Assembly: GCA_017538365.1 (NCBI GenBank)
Contig: JAFYIZ010000012.1
Location: forward strand, 1 to 64,000
DNA length: 64,000 nt
Origin: a bacterium
Lineage (GTDB): Bacteria; UBP6; UBA1177
Direction: 5' to 3'
Below, one piece after another: positions 53,786 to 61,121 of the stretch (position 1 is its first letter; each line of letters begins with the position of its first letter). The notes under the pieces are model-generated. The model did not search any database. It worked only from the letters and a program-made list of their open reading frames with translations, and had not been told where the DNA came from. The position numbers were made by a program, and so were the translations under genes.

Positions 53786-55090
53786 ATGGTAAAGACATAC
53801 AACCGAATTGAAAGGATCAAAGGAAGTATCGCTCAGGTAAAGGCCGAAGGCGTTATGCTCGGCGAACTTGCCCAGATCAAAATGAGCGATGGAAGATCGA
53901 CTTTGGGTCAGGTAATCGGCTTCAACGGCGACAGAGTCAGCCTTCAGATCTTTGCCGGAACGAAAGGTGTCGGCACAGGCGACCAGATCCGCTTTTTGAG
54001 CAAACCGATGCAGGTAAACTGCGGCGAAAGCATGCTCGGTCGTGTTTTCAACGGCAGCGGCGAACCGATCGACAACGGCCCCGAGATCATGGCTGAAAAG
54101 GTCGATATCGGCGGTCCTTCGTTCAACCCGTCGAAAAGAATCGTCCCAAAGAGATTCGTCCGTACCAACATCCCGATGATTGATATGTTCAATGCGCTCG
54201 TCATCAGCCAGAAGATTCCTATTTTCTCGATCTCAGGTGAGCCCTACAACGAACTTCTGGCACGAATCGCAAGCCAGACAGATGCCGACATCATCATTCT
54301 GGGCGGCATGGGTCTCAAATTCGACGACTACCAGTTCTTCAAAGACTACTTCACTAGAACGGGCGCGATGGAAAAGACTTCGATGTTCATCCACCTCGCT
54401 TCAGACCCGGTCGTTGAGTGCGTCCTCGTTCCTGATATGGCTCTTGCCGCTGCGGAACAGTTCGCGATCAAAGACAAAAACGTCCTCGTTCTTCTTACCG
54501 ATATGACTTCTTTCAGCGACTCGCTCAAAGAGATCTCGATCTCCATGAATATGGTTCCCTCGAACCGTGGTTATCCGGGTTCGCTCTATTCCGACCTTGC
54601 TTCGAGATACGAAAAGGCGGTCGATATCGAAGGTTCGGGCTCGATCACGATCATCGCGGTCACGACGATGCCAGGAAACGACGTAACGCATCCGGTTCCC
54701 GACAACACGGGATACATCACGGAAGGCCAGTTCTACCTTCACGGCGGAAGAATCGACCCGTTCGGTTCGCTCAGCCGTCTTAAACAGCAGGTCATGGGTA
54801 AGGTCACGAGAGAAGACCACGGCGACCTTGCAAACGCGATGATCAGACTTTACGCCGATGCGAAAAAGGCGCGTGACAGAGAGTCGATGGGTTTCAGACT
54901 TTCGGGCTGGGATAAAAAACTTCTCGCTTACGCCGAGACCTTCGAAAAGAAGATGATGGACCTTCAGGTCAACCTCGACATCGAAGAGCAGCTCGACCTC
55001 GGCTGGACGATCCTCGCACAGTGCTTCGACAGAAACGAAACAGGTCTTAAAAACACGTGGATTGAGAAATACGGTAAATGGGATAAGTAA
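53786..55090 (+). CDS. atpB: V-type ATPase subunit B
   Basis: Subunit B is the regulatory, non-catalytic partner of A. The 434-residue protein has the expected layout. [21 protein letters not shown] replaces a Walker A, then come VLTD-type [39 protein letters not shown] and [22 protein letters not shown]. It has the last GWTILAQCF stretch. Its stop codon directly abuts the atpD start (TAAATG), without any spacer. Confidence 0.96.
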   Translation: MVKTYNRIERIKGSIAQVKAEGVMLGELAQIKMSDGRSTLGQVIGFNGDRVSLQIFAGTKGVGTGDQIRFLSKPMQVNCGESMLGRVFNGSGEPIDNGPEIMAEKVDIGGPSFNPSKRIVPKRFVRTNIPMIDMFNALVISQKIPIFSISGEPYNELLARIASQTDADIIILGGMGLKFDDYQFFKDYFTRTGAMEKTSMFIHLASDPVVECVLVPDMALAAAEQFAIKDKNVLVLLTDMTSFSDSLKEISISMNMVPSNRGYPGSLYSDLASRYEKAVDIEGSGSITIIAVTTMPGNDVTHPVPDNTGYITEGQFYLHGGRIDPFGSLSRLKQQVMGKVTREDHGDLANAMIRLYADAKKARDRESMGFRLSGWDKKLLAYAETFEKKMMDLQVNLDIEEQLDLGWTILAQCFDRNETGLKNTWIEKYGKWDK

Positions 55091-55717
55091 ATGGCAACAA
55101 TAAAACTCAACAAAACAGAGCTGAAAACTCAGAAAAACCTTCTGGCGCAGCTCAGCAAATACCTTCCCACGCTCCAGCTCAAAAAGCAGCAGCTCCAGGC
55201 GGAAGTCGAAAACTCCCGTAACATGGCGGCTGAAGTCGAGGCTGAGATCGATAAAAGGAAGAAATTTGTCGCAAAATGGGCGGCATTGCTCAGCCAGAAG
55301 CTCACTCTAAACATTTATCAGCTTGTTGCAGTTGACGAAATTGTCACCGAAACCGAAAATATTGCCGGAGTTGATGTCAGAGTCTTCAAAGACGTGAAGT
55401 TCAAACCGTTTGAATATTCGTTTTTTGAAAAGCCGATCTGGCTTGACAAAGCTTTTGAAGAACTCCGCGCGATAGCTGCCGAAAGGGAAAAACTGAAAAT
55501 CGTCAGAGAGCGGTTCGACGTTCTTTCGGAAGAGCTTAGACAAACAAGCATCAAGGTAAATCTTTTTGAAAAGAGAAAGATTCCGGAGTGCAAGGAAAAC
55601 ATCAAAAAAATCTCCATTTTCCTCGGTGATCAGGAAATTGCGGCAATCTGCAACGCCAAAATCGCGAAAGACAAGCTTAAGAGAAAAGACGAACAGCAGT
55701 TCGCGGAGGCGGTGTAA
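55091..55717 (+). CDS. atpD: V-type ATPase subunit D
   Basis: Subunit D forms the central rotor shaft. The 208-residue protein is a long two-helix coiled coil with KLNKTELKTQKNLLAQLSKYLPTLQLKKQQLQ at the N-terminus (shortened in reading) and VNLFEKRKIPECKENIKKI near residue 155, which is the D-type pattern. The C-terminal tail is rich in Lys. It directly abuts atpB and atpI in the same reading frame. Confidence 0.9.
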   Translation: MATIKLNKTELKTQKNLLAQLSKYLPTLQLKKQQLQAEVENSRNMAAEVEAEIDKRKKFVAKWAALLSQKLTLNIYQLVAVDEIVTETENIAGVDVRVFKDVKFKPFEYSFFEKPIWLDKAFEELRAIAAEREKLKIVRERFDVLSEELRQTSIKVNLFEKRKIPECKENIKKISIFLGDQEIAAICNAKIAKDKLKRKDEQQFAEAV

Positions 55718-57616
55718 ATGATAAGTAAAATGCAAAAACTTCTGCTGGTCGGACCGCAGAAAAAGAAAGACGGAATCATTGAAAAGCTGCAGAATGCGGG
55801 TGTCGTCGAAGTTATGCCCTACAAAGGCAAAGAGTTTGCGACAGACGGGCGTTTTGTCACCACCGCGAAGGCAGACGCTGCCCTTTCCGCGCTGAAACTT
55901 GCCGACAAATACAACGCTGCGGCTGCGAACACAAGTCACAAAACAAATCAGGTGAACCTCTCTGCGGCAGAGGCTGCTGACAAAATCATCGAACTCGACG
56001 CAACCCTCAAAAAAATCAGGGACGAGCTTGCGCTTCTGGGTAGCAAAATGAAAACAGTCGAGACTTTGGGTGATTTTTCGCTTGCCGACATCCGCTCGAT
56101 CGAAGAGAAAGGAAAAATCAAAATACAGATTTGGGAAACCACGAAAAAAGCTGCTGACGAGATAGATTTCAGCGGCGTTCTCGCAGTTTTCAAGATTTAT
56201 TCCGATTCTGCGAAAGAGATTTTCCTCACCTGCGCAAAAGAGCATGTAACTCTCAGAAAATGTTCGGAAATCGTTCTCGAAGACGACTTGGAAAGCCTCA
56301 AAAAGGCGATTTCGGGACTTACCGAAAAGAAAAACGGCACAGAATCGGCGATTTTCGACCTCGCGGCAAAAAGAAAGGAGCTTTACGACAACTATCTTAC
56401 CGAGCTTGACAAAATCAGTTTCAACCGCGCCGCAAAAGGAACTGTCAGCGAATTCGACAACAAAGTTTTCCTTCTTCAGGCATGGTGCCCGAAGTCGGAA
56501 CTTGCAAATCTGAAAAAGATCTTTGAAAACGAATGCGCGGCAATAATCGAAATCGAACCCGAGAAGGACGAAACGATCCCGACACTCATCGACTCCAAAA
56601 AAGCGGTCGACGAGATGGGACGCGACCTCGTAAATATCTACGACACGCCGGCATACACCGACTGGGATCCGAGTTCGTGGGTATTTTTCTCGTTCACCCT
56701 CTTCTTTGCGATGATCGTGGGTGACGGCGGATACGGACTCCTCCTTTTCGCGTTCATGCTCTTCCTCAAGATCAAGCTCAAAAATCCGGGCTCGGCGATG
56801 AGGCGTTTCATCAACCTTTCGCTCGTTCTCACCGGTGCGACGGCAGTTTACGGCATACTTACGGGCGCATTCTTCGGATGGTTCCCGAAATCGTTCGAAG
56901 CTCCGCTCATCACTTTCTGCAAAAACATGGATTTCATCAAAGTCGACAAGGCAAACCCCGACACGACTAAATTCATGATGCAGCTTTCGGTGCTCATCGG
57001 TATGGTCCACATCTGCCTTTCGCTGATCCTGCGCGGACTCCGTGCGGCAAAAGACGAGAAAGACTTCATCTCTCCGCTCATAAATTTATCTTGGATAGGC
57101 GGTATATGGTCGTTCTTCTTCTGGTATGCCTTCGACAAGGGCGGAAGCACGGTTTTCAACGCGGCTGATCCCGCTGCGATAAGCGCGAACGGGCTTCTGT
57201 CGCTTGAAATTTTTGCCGGAATTCTGGTCGTTCTCTATGCAATCCAGGCAAAGACCTTCAACCCGTTCAAGATGCTTTACGCCTCATTCTTCGGGCTTTA
57301 CAACGGAGTTCAGTTCTTTAGCGACATACTCAGCTACATCAGACTTTTCGCGCTCGGTCTCTCGGGTGCACTGCTCGCGCAGACATTCAACAATCTTGCC
57401 GGTCAGCTCTTCGATCTCGGTGTAGTAGGCATGATTTTCGCGCCGGTAGTCGCAATTTTCGGGCATCTGCTCAACATCGCGCTCTGCCTCATGGGCGGCG
57501 TGATCCACGGGCTCAGACTCAATTTCCTCGAATGGTACAGATGGTGTTTTGACGGCAGCGGCAGAAAGTTCGTTCCGTTCAAGAATTTAATGACAAATGC
57601 TAAAGGCAACGATTAA
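55718..57616 (+). CDS. atpI: V-type ATPase subunit I (a)
   Basis: Subunit I is the stator membrane subunit that carries the ion half-channels. The 632-residue protein has an N-terminal cytoplasmic part of about 320 residues with coiled coils. The C-terminal part has seven to eight hydrophobic segments including FFAMIVGDGGYGLLLF, FFSDILSYIRLFALGLSGALLAQ with the essential Arg, and AIFGHLLNIALCLMGGVIHGLRLNFLEWY. The ATG is preceded by GGAGG inside the end of atpD. It is 23 bases before atpK. Confidence 0.95.
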   Translation: MISKMQKLLLVGPQKKKDGIIEKLQNAGVVEVMPYKGKEFATDGRFVTTAKADAALSALKLADKYNAAAANTSHKTNQVNLSAAEAADKIIELDATLKKIRDELALLGSKMKTVETLGDFSLADIRSIEEKGKIKIQIWETTKKAADEIDFSGVLAVFKIYSDSAKEIFLTCAKEHVTLRKCSEIVLEDDLESLKKAISGLTEKKNGTESAIFDLAAKRKELYDNYLTELDKISFNRAAKGTVSEFDNKVFLLQAWCPKSELANLKKIFENECAAIIEIEPEKDETIPTLIDSKKAVDEMGRDLVNIYDTPAYTDWDPSSWVFFSFTLFFAMIVGDGGYGLLLFAFMLFLKIKLKNPGSAMRRFINLSLVLTGATAVYGILTGAFFGWFPKSFEAPLITFCKNMDFIKVDKANPDTTKFMMQLSVLIGMVHICLSLILRGLRAAKDEKDFISPLINLSWIGGIWSFFFWYAFDKGGSTVFNAADPAAISANGLLSLEIFAGILVVLYAIQAKTFNPFKMLYASFFGLYNGVQFFSDILSYIRLFALGLSGALLAQTFNNLAGQLFDLGVVGMIFAPVVAIFGHLLNIALCLMGGVIHGLRLNFLEWYRWCFDGSGRKFVPFKNLMTNAKGND

Positions 57617-57639
57617 TAACTTTTTCAAGGGAGAAAAAA

Positions 57640-58068
57640 ATGATTTTTGAAAATTTCCAGAATTTCGGTCCGGCTCTCTGCCTCGGTCTCGCAGCGATCG
57701 GCAGCTCAATCGGCTGCGGTCTTGCTGGTATGACTTCTCACGGCGCAATGGCGAAAGTTGACGAAGGTCACGCAAAATTCGTAGCACTTTCCGCAATGCC
57801 TGCGTCTCAGTCGATCTACGGCTTCGCGCTCATGATCATCCTTCAGGGCGCACTCAAAGCTGAAAACGATTTCGCTATCTTCGGAATCGGCCTCGCTTGC
57901 GGCCTCGCATTCATGGTCAGCGCTATCTTCCAGGGCAAAGCATGCTCCAGCGCAATCCTTGCAGTTTCAAAGAAACCCTCCGTTTTCGGTATGAGTTTCG
58001 CGGCTCCCGGTATCGTTGAGTCGTTCGCGCTTTTCGCTCTCGTCGGCGGCATCATGATGGCTTCATAG
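57640..58068 (+). CDS. atpK: V-type ATPase membrane ring subunit K
   Basis: The 142-residue proteolipid has two fused helical hairpins (four membrane segments). Ion-site residues fit the Na+-binding pattern of Enterococcus NtpK: Ser56-Gln57 in the second segment (PASQSIYGF), Gln98 in the third (SAIFQGK) and Glu127-Ser128 in the fourth (GIVESFALF). It therefore could be a Na+ pump. It ends with FALVGGIMMAS. Its last codons, 3'UTR and terminator are the source-like copy of a repeat found twice more downstream. GGGAGAA precedes the ATG. Confidence 0.95.
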   Translation: MIFENFQNFGPALCLGLAAIGSSIGCGLAGMTSHGAMAKVDEGHAKFVALSAMPASQSIYGFALMIILQGALKAENDFAIFGIGLACGLAFMVSAIFQGKACSSAILAVSKKPSVFGMSFAAPGIVESFALFALVGGIMMAS

Positions 58069-58070
58069 CC
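58033..58070 (+). repeat. atpK-tail direct repeat, copy A (in the gene)
   Basis: The 38 bases covering the last 11 codons and stop of atpK recur at 58860-58897 with 2 differences. The last 26 recur at 61026-61051, with the same 2 differences. The downstream 3'UTR (TAAGCAACGGATTCAC...) is shared with the third copy only. Confidence 0.9.
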
Positions 58071-58095
58071 TAAGCAACGGATTCACTTTTTAAAT

Positions 58096-58122
58096 GGGGG
58101 GCCTTCGGGCCCTCTTTTTTTT
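58096..58122 (+). terminator. Rho-independent terminator of the V-ATPase operon
   Basis: A GGGGGCC-TTCG-GGCCCTC hairpin is followed by eight T. Relatives of this hairpin follow both downstream copies of the atpK tail. Confidence 0.9.
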
Positions 58123-58166
58123 GCCTGTTTTCTCTAATAAATTTCGTAACAACTTCAATTGACAGC

Positions 58167-58194
58167 TGGATTTTTTCAAAAAATCAAATATAAT
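58167..58194 (+). promoter_or_regulatory. Promoter of the VapBC-like cassette
   Basis: TGGATT (58167-58172) and TATAAT (58189-58194) are 16 bases apart, followed by ACTGCAG and T5. The block 58165-58206 is nearly repeated at 59915-59956. An alternative TTGACA at 58159 is 24 bases from the -10, too far. Confidence 0.65.
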
Positions 58195-58221
58195 ACTGCA
58201 GTTTTTGCATGGAGGTGCGAA

Positions 58222-58440
58222 ATGCTGTCAGTAAAAGGATATTTTGACGGACAAAATTATGTAACGGAAGGAAATGTTGCCGTAAAAACAAATCAGCGGG
58301 TCATAATAACTTTTCTCGATGAATTCGTTTATCCGCAGCGAGATCTGAAAAAATTCATCGGAAAAATAAGTGAATCAGACTCTGATTTAATAGAAAAGGC
58401 TGTTTCTGACGGCAGAAAGGTGGATGCCGATGAATGGTAA
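58222..58440 (+). CDS. VapB-like antitoxin
   Basis: The 72-residue protein has an N-terminal beta-rich segment (SVKGYFDGQNYV, RVIITFLDEF), which looks like an AbrB-like or DUF104-like DNA-binding antitoxin fold. A C-terminal helix rich in charges probably wraps the toxin. The ATG at 58222 follows GGAGG by 6 bases. It overlaps the toxin gene, as is usual for antitoxin-toxin pairs. The family assignment rests on size, context and pattern. Confidence 0.7.
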   Translation: MLSVKGYFDGQNYVTEGNVAVKTNQRVIITFLDEFVYPQRDLKKFIGKISESDSDLIEKAVSDGRKVDADEW

Positions 58441-58813
58441 ACTCATTGATACGAATGTAATCATCCGCTACATAAAAAATGAAAGTTCTCTGGACGATAT
58501 TTTTGAAAATGAAAATCTCTATTTTTCTTCTGTGACTCTCGGCGAATTGCTTTTTGGAGCGGAATGTTCCGTTAGGAAAGCCGAAAATGCGAAAGTATAT
58601 TCTGATTTCTGCAAAGAATTGGAAGAAATAATTCCTGATTCAGCTGTCGCACCATATTATGCACAGATAAAAGCACAGTTGAAACAAGACGGGCATCCGA
58701 TCCCTGAAAATGATATATGGATTGCCGCTTGCGCTATGGCGTACGACTTGACGCTAGTAACGGCAGACAATCACTTTTCTTTCATCAAAGGTATTTCTCT
58801 CGAAACCCGATAG
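58430..58813 (+). CDS. PIN-domain (VapC-like) toxin
   Basis: The 127-residue PIN-domain protein has the four acidic residues Asp7 (LIDTN), Glu39 (LGELLFGAE), Asp95 (ENDIWIAA) and Asp113 (VTADNHF). This is the catalytic set of VapC RNases, which cut tRNA or rRNA. I chose the ATG at 58430; another lies 6 bases upstream but is very close to the AAGGTGG site. It overlaps the antitoxin stop. It ends 46 bases before the second atpK-tail repeat. Confidence 0.88.
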   Translation: MNGKLIDTNVIIRYIKNESSLDDIFENENLYFSSVTLGELLFGAECSVRKAENAKVYSDFCKELEEIIPDSAVAPYYAQIKAQLKQDGHPIPENDIWIAACAMAYDLTLVTADNHFSFIKGISLETR

Positions 58814-58859
58814 CAGATTCTACTAAAAAAGAATGTTCGTATCTCAGTCAATTTACGAT

Positions 58860-58897
58860 TTCGCTCTCGTCGGCGGAATCATGATGGCTTCTTAGCC
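58860..58897 (+). repeat. atpK-tail direct repeat, copy B
   Basis: It is 36/38 identical to copy A and still encodes FALVGGIMMAS plus a stop in one frame, but without a gene in front. The two differences are at third codon positions and are synonymous (Gly GGC/GGA, Ser TCA/TCT). The 3'UTR that follows copies A and C is replaced here by repeat-like DNA before a similar terminator. Confidence 0.9.
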
Positions 58898-59110
58898 GGG
58901 AACCTCACCCTAAATCCCTCTCCAGAGTGGCGAGGGACTTGGGAATCTTTTTCTAGAAGGGGGCCTGTGGGTCCTCTTTTTTTTTGTCGGAGCGCGGGCG
59001 GCTCGCCCGCAATCTACTAAAACCTCATCCCAACCTTCTCCATTGTGGCGAAGGACATCTTAAATTCTCCCTCTAATTTTAGAGGGAGTGGCGCGAAGCG
59101 ACGAGGGCGT
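58898..59110. repeat. Intergenic mosaic of short repeats
   Basis: It holds two related blocks of the type CCTCAYCCYAA...TGGCGARGGAC (58904-58941 and about 59029-59057). The GC-rich module 58986-59012 is the inverse of one at 7479-7505. A perfect inverted repeat CTCCCTCTAA/TTAGAGGGAG lies at 59067-59088, followed by GTGGCGCGAAGCGACGAGGG. No gene is seen here. Confidence 0.7.
58959..58985 (+). terminator. Terminator after copy B
   Basis: A GGGGGCC-TGTG-GGTCCTC hairpin is followed by nine T. Its stem resembles the atpK terminator with a different loop. Confidence 0.8.
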
Positions 59111-59131
59111 GTGTCATCGGTTGGTAAAAAC

Positions 59132-59159
59132 TTGCCTTTGACACCACTTCATCTAAAAT
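59132..59159 (+). promoter_or_regulatory. Probable promoter of the membrane-protein gene
   Basis: TTGCCT (59132-59137) and TAAAAT (59154-59159) are 16 bases apart, followed by TCGTGCG and a run of six T. Confidence 0.55.
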
Positions 59160-59246
59160 TCGTGCGTTTTTTATTGGTTTTGTTTTGAAAACACAGTGAT
59201 GACAACACAACACTTTTTTTAAAATTAAGAGTTTTAGGAGATCAAA

Positions 59247-59840
59247 ATGGAAAAAGAAAAAGAAGACAAAGTGACAAGCTCAATCAAAACAGGGGATATC
59301 GGTTATCTGATCACATTTCTTATGTTCGGTTTCGTTTTTACTTTTTCAGTAGCAATCACAATATGCGATATAATGGAAATTTCAATTTATCCAACAATTG
59401 CAATAGGTTTAGTTGCAAGCATATTCGGAATTTCATTATTTTTATTTCTTGCATTGCCTTTTGTCTCTACTCCAGAACATCGTGAGTTTGAACAGAATTT
59501 TAAAACAATGTATTTTAAGCTGTTATTTGCCTTTTTGGGTCTATTTATAGGTTCAGCCATTAGTTATCCGCTTCTAAAAAATTCTTTTGAAACTCCATCA
59601 ATCACATTGCTTTGTACAATTTTCTGTGGCTGCTTATCCGCTTTTATATTACCTGCTTTCAACATGCTTTTAAGTAAAGGATTTAACAAAGCATTTTCAG
59701 AAAAAAACAATAATGGAGAGGATATCATCATTCGCCTTCCAATACAATTGACTTATGATGTCGCTCTCCTTCCGTTTATTATAGTAATAGGCATACCCAT
59801 TCTTTTAATTGGCGGCATAATACTTTTAGCGATTTTTTAA
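59247..59840 (+). CDS. Membrane protein of unknown function
   Basis: The 197-residue protein has a charged N-terminus and about five hydrophobic segments, at roughly residues 21-48, 50-75, 88-110, 118-142 and 168-196. I recognise no family. It starts after TTTTAGGAG and has a more AT-rich, different codon look from the V-ATPase genes nearby. It sits between the two TA-type cassettes and has its own promoter. It could be a passenger gene or a membrane effector, but nothing in the sequence decides this. Confidence 0.6.
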   Translation: MEKEKEDKVTSSIKTGDIGYLITFLMFGFVFTFSVAITICDIMEISIYPTIAIGLVASIFGISLFLFLALPFVSTPEHREFEQNFKTMYFKLLFAFLGLFIGSAISYPLLKNSFETPSITLLCTIFCGCLSAFILPAFNMLLSKGFNKAFSEKNNNGEDIIIRLPIQLTYDVALLPFIIVIGIPILLIGGIILLAIF

Positions 59841-59916
59841 AGTAATTTTCGTTCCTTGTTCCCGACACCGAAGTTTACTCCAACACAGGCGGCTAAATTT
59901 ATGCAATAATAACCGC

Positions 59917-59944
59917 TGGATTTTTTCAAAAAAATGAGTATAAT
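59917..59944 (+). promoter_or_regulatory. Promoter of the DUF3791-DUF3990 cassette
   Basis: TGGATT (59917-59922) and TATAAT (59939-59944) are 16 bases apart, followed by ACGGCAG and T6. The surrounding block 59915-59956 matches 58165-58206 closely. Confidence 0.65.
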
Positions 59945-59969
59945 ACGGCAGTTTTTTGGAGGAAAGTTC

Positions 59970-60188
59970 ATGGACAAAAAAACTCTTGAATTTGTCACTT
60001 ACTGCATTGCAAAACTTGCCTTGTTACTGAAACTGCCGCAGCATGAAGTCTATATTAGGCTGAAAAATTCAGGAATATTATATGATTACATCGTTCCGTC
60101 TTATGATGTGCTACATACATTCAGTTCGCGCTATCTGATGGAAGATCTGACTGAATACATGAAAGAAAAAGGAGTGCTTAAGTCTTGA
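59970..60188 (+). CDS. DUF3791 family protein
   Basis: The 72-residue protein shows the DUF3791 pattern: a helix FVTYCIAKLAL, then PQHEVYIRLKNSGILYDYIVPSYDVLHTFSSRYLMEDLTEYM (given in part). DUF3791 genes usually lie next to DUF3990 genes. The ATG at 59970 follows GGAGG by 7 bases. Its stop overlaps the TTG start of the DUF3990 gene. In this setting it may be an antitoxin or cofactor; that is inference. Confidence 0.82.
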   Translation: MDKKTLEFVTYCIAKLALLLKLPQHEVYIRLKNSGILYDYIVPSYDVLHTFSSRYLMEDLTEYMKEKGVLKS

Positions 60189-60655
60189 GGCTCTATCATT
60201 CATCCAACATGGTTGTCGAACATCCTGACACGCAGCACTCACGCAAATATCTCGATTTCGGACGAGGCTTTTATCTGACAACGATACATGAACAGGCTGT
60301 CAGATATGCTCAGCGTTTCAAACGAAGAGGACAATCCGCCTGGCTTAATATTTATGAATTATCAGACAATCTTGAGCCGTGGAATATCAAAAAGTTTGAA
60401 TCTTATGATAAGGAATGGCTTGATTTCGTTTCCAAATGCCGCAATGGCGATAATGTCGGAAACTATGACATGATTATAGGCGGAATTGCAAACGACAGAG
60501 TCATACTTACCCTTGACAGATACTTTGCAGGTGAACTTTCCCAAGAAGAAACTCTCGGACTACTGAAATTCGAGAGACCCAACATTCAATACTGTATTCG
60601 TTCCGAAAAAATGTTGAAAGAAAGCCTTACTTACATTAAAAGCGAGCAATTATGA
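60185..60655 (+). CDS. DUF3990 family protein (ADP-ribosyltransferase-like)
   Basis: The 156-residue protein begins RLYHSS, has DFGRGFYLTTIHEQAVRYA at about residues 24-42, a YDMIIGGIANDRVILTLDRYFAG segment near 98-120, and a RPNIQYCIRSEKML end motif. These are DUF3990 hallmarks. The LYH and FGxGFY elements resemble the H-Y part of the ADP-ribosyltransferase fold, to which I believe DUF3990 has been related; I cannot verify that here. The start is a TTG at 60185, giving a TTGA overlap with the previous gene. The next ATG would remove the LYH motif, so TTG is right. Confidence 0.85.
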   Translation: MRLYHSSNMVVEHPDTQHSRKYLDFGRGFYLTTIHEQAVRYAQRFKRRGQSAWLNIYELSDNLEPWNIKKFESYDKEWLDFVSKCRNGDNVGNYDMIIGGIANDRVILTLDRYFAGELSQEETLGLLKFERPNIQYCIRSEKMLKESLTYIKSEQL

Positions 60656-61038
60656 GCGAAGAAACTTTACAAATAATGAAAAGCGAAAAATGCGCCAGAA
60701 TCATAATCAATATAAGTGAAATGTTCGGCGTTTCGCTCCAAGAAGCAACAGATATCTACTACAATTCCGAAACCTCTAATTTGATTGAAGAAGGTATTGC
60801 CGACCTTCATTGCCGCAGCGATAAGTATCTTGCGGAAGAAGTTTGGAAAGAGTATCAGGAAAAAAAATCCGAAATATCTAAGGATTTTACGATTGACGAC
60901 ATTCACAAAATCCGTGAATACAATTACGAAGAAACCAAAAATCTTACCGTCGCTGAACAAGCGGCTCACTATAAAGCCAAAGCTGAAGCATTCTTAAAAG
61001 AAGCTGGCATTACCCCGAAGTCAAAGGCGGAATCATGA
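60652..61038 (+). CDS. DUF3791-like protein, longer form
   Basis: The 128-residue protein overlaps the DUF3990 gene by ATGA. Its first 70 residues (IIINISEMFGVSLQEATDIY, then IEEGIADLHCRSDKYLAEEVWKEY) resemble DUF3791, so the cassette has two members flanking the DUF3990 gene. The C-terminal half adds a Lys/Glu-rich helical tail. Its stop codon lies inside the third atpK-tail repeat, so the present C-terminus is partly read from repeat DNA. Confidence 0.75.
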   Translation: MSEETLQIMKSEKCARIIINISEMFGVSLQEATDIYYNSETSNLIEEGIADLHCRSDKYLAEEVWKEYQEKKSEISKDFTIDDIHKIREYNYEETKNLTVAEQAAHYKAKAEAFLKEAGITPKSKAES

Positions 61039-61074
61039 TGGCTTCTTAGCCTAAGCAACGGATTCACTTTTTAA
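61026..61074 (+). repeat. atpK-tail direct repeat, copy C with 3'UTR
   Basis: GGCGGAATCATGATGGCTTC followed by TTAGCC matches the tail of copy B exactly over 26 bases. The next 24 bases match the native atpK 3'UTR (copy A). Confidence 0.9.
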
Positions 61075-61102
61075 AGGGGGGCTTATCAGCCCTCTTTTTT
61101 TT
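61075..61102 (+). terminator. Terminator after copy C
   Basis: A GGGGGGCT-TATC-AGCCCTC hairpin is followed by eight T and GCCT, as after atpK. The innermost stem pair differs from the atpK one on both sides (compensated). Confidence 0.88.
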
Positions 61103-61121
61103 GCCTCGGACTCCCGAAAAT

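Noticed and set aside
55307-57010. A 567-codon open frame on the minus strand opposite atpD and atpI
   Set aside because: It is fully antisense to two certain V-ATPase genes, has an implausible His/Arg/Phe-rich composition and no ribosome site. It reflects codon bias of the real genes and the shared frame of atpD and atpI.
58159-58164. TTGACA as the -35 box of the VapBC-like cassette
   Set aside because: The distance to the TATAAT is 24 bases. The TGGATT at 58167 has a 16-base spacer like the other promoters here and is conserved in the second cassette.
58860-58897. A second, short atpK gene fragment as an expressed peptide
   Set aside because: There is no start codon or ribosome site for it; only the last 11 codons remain.
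58033-61102. CRISPR array
   Set aside because: Three similar segments are present, but their spacing is hundreds to thousands of bases and they derive from a gene end. No short repeat-spacer pattern occurs anywhere in the window.
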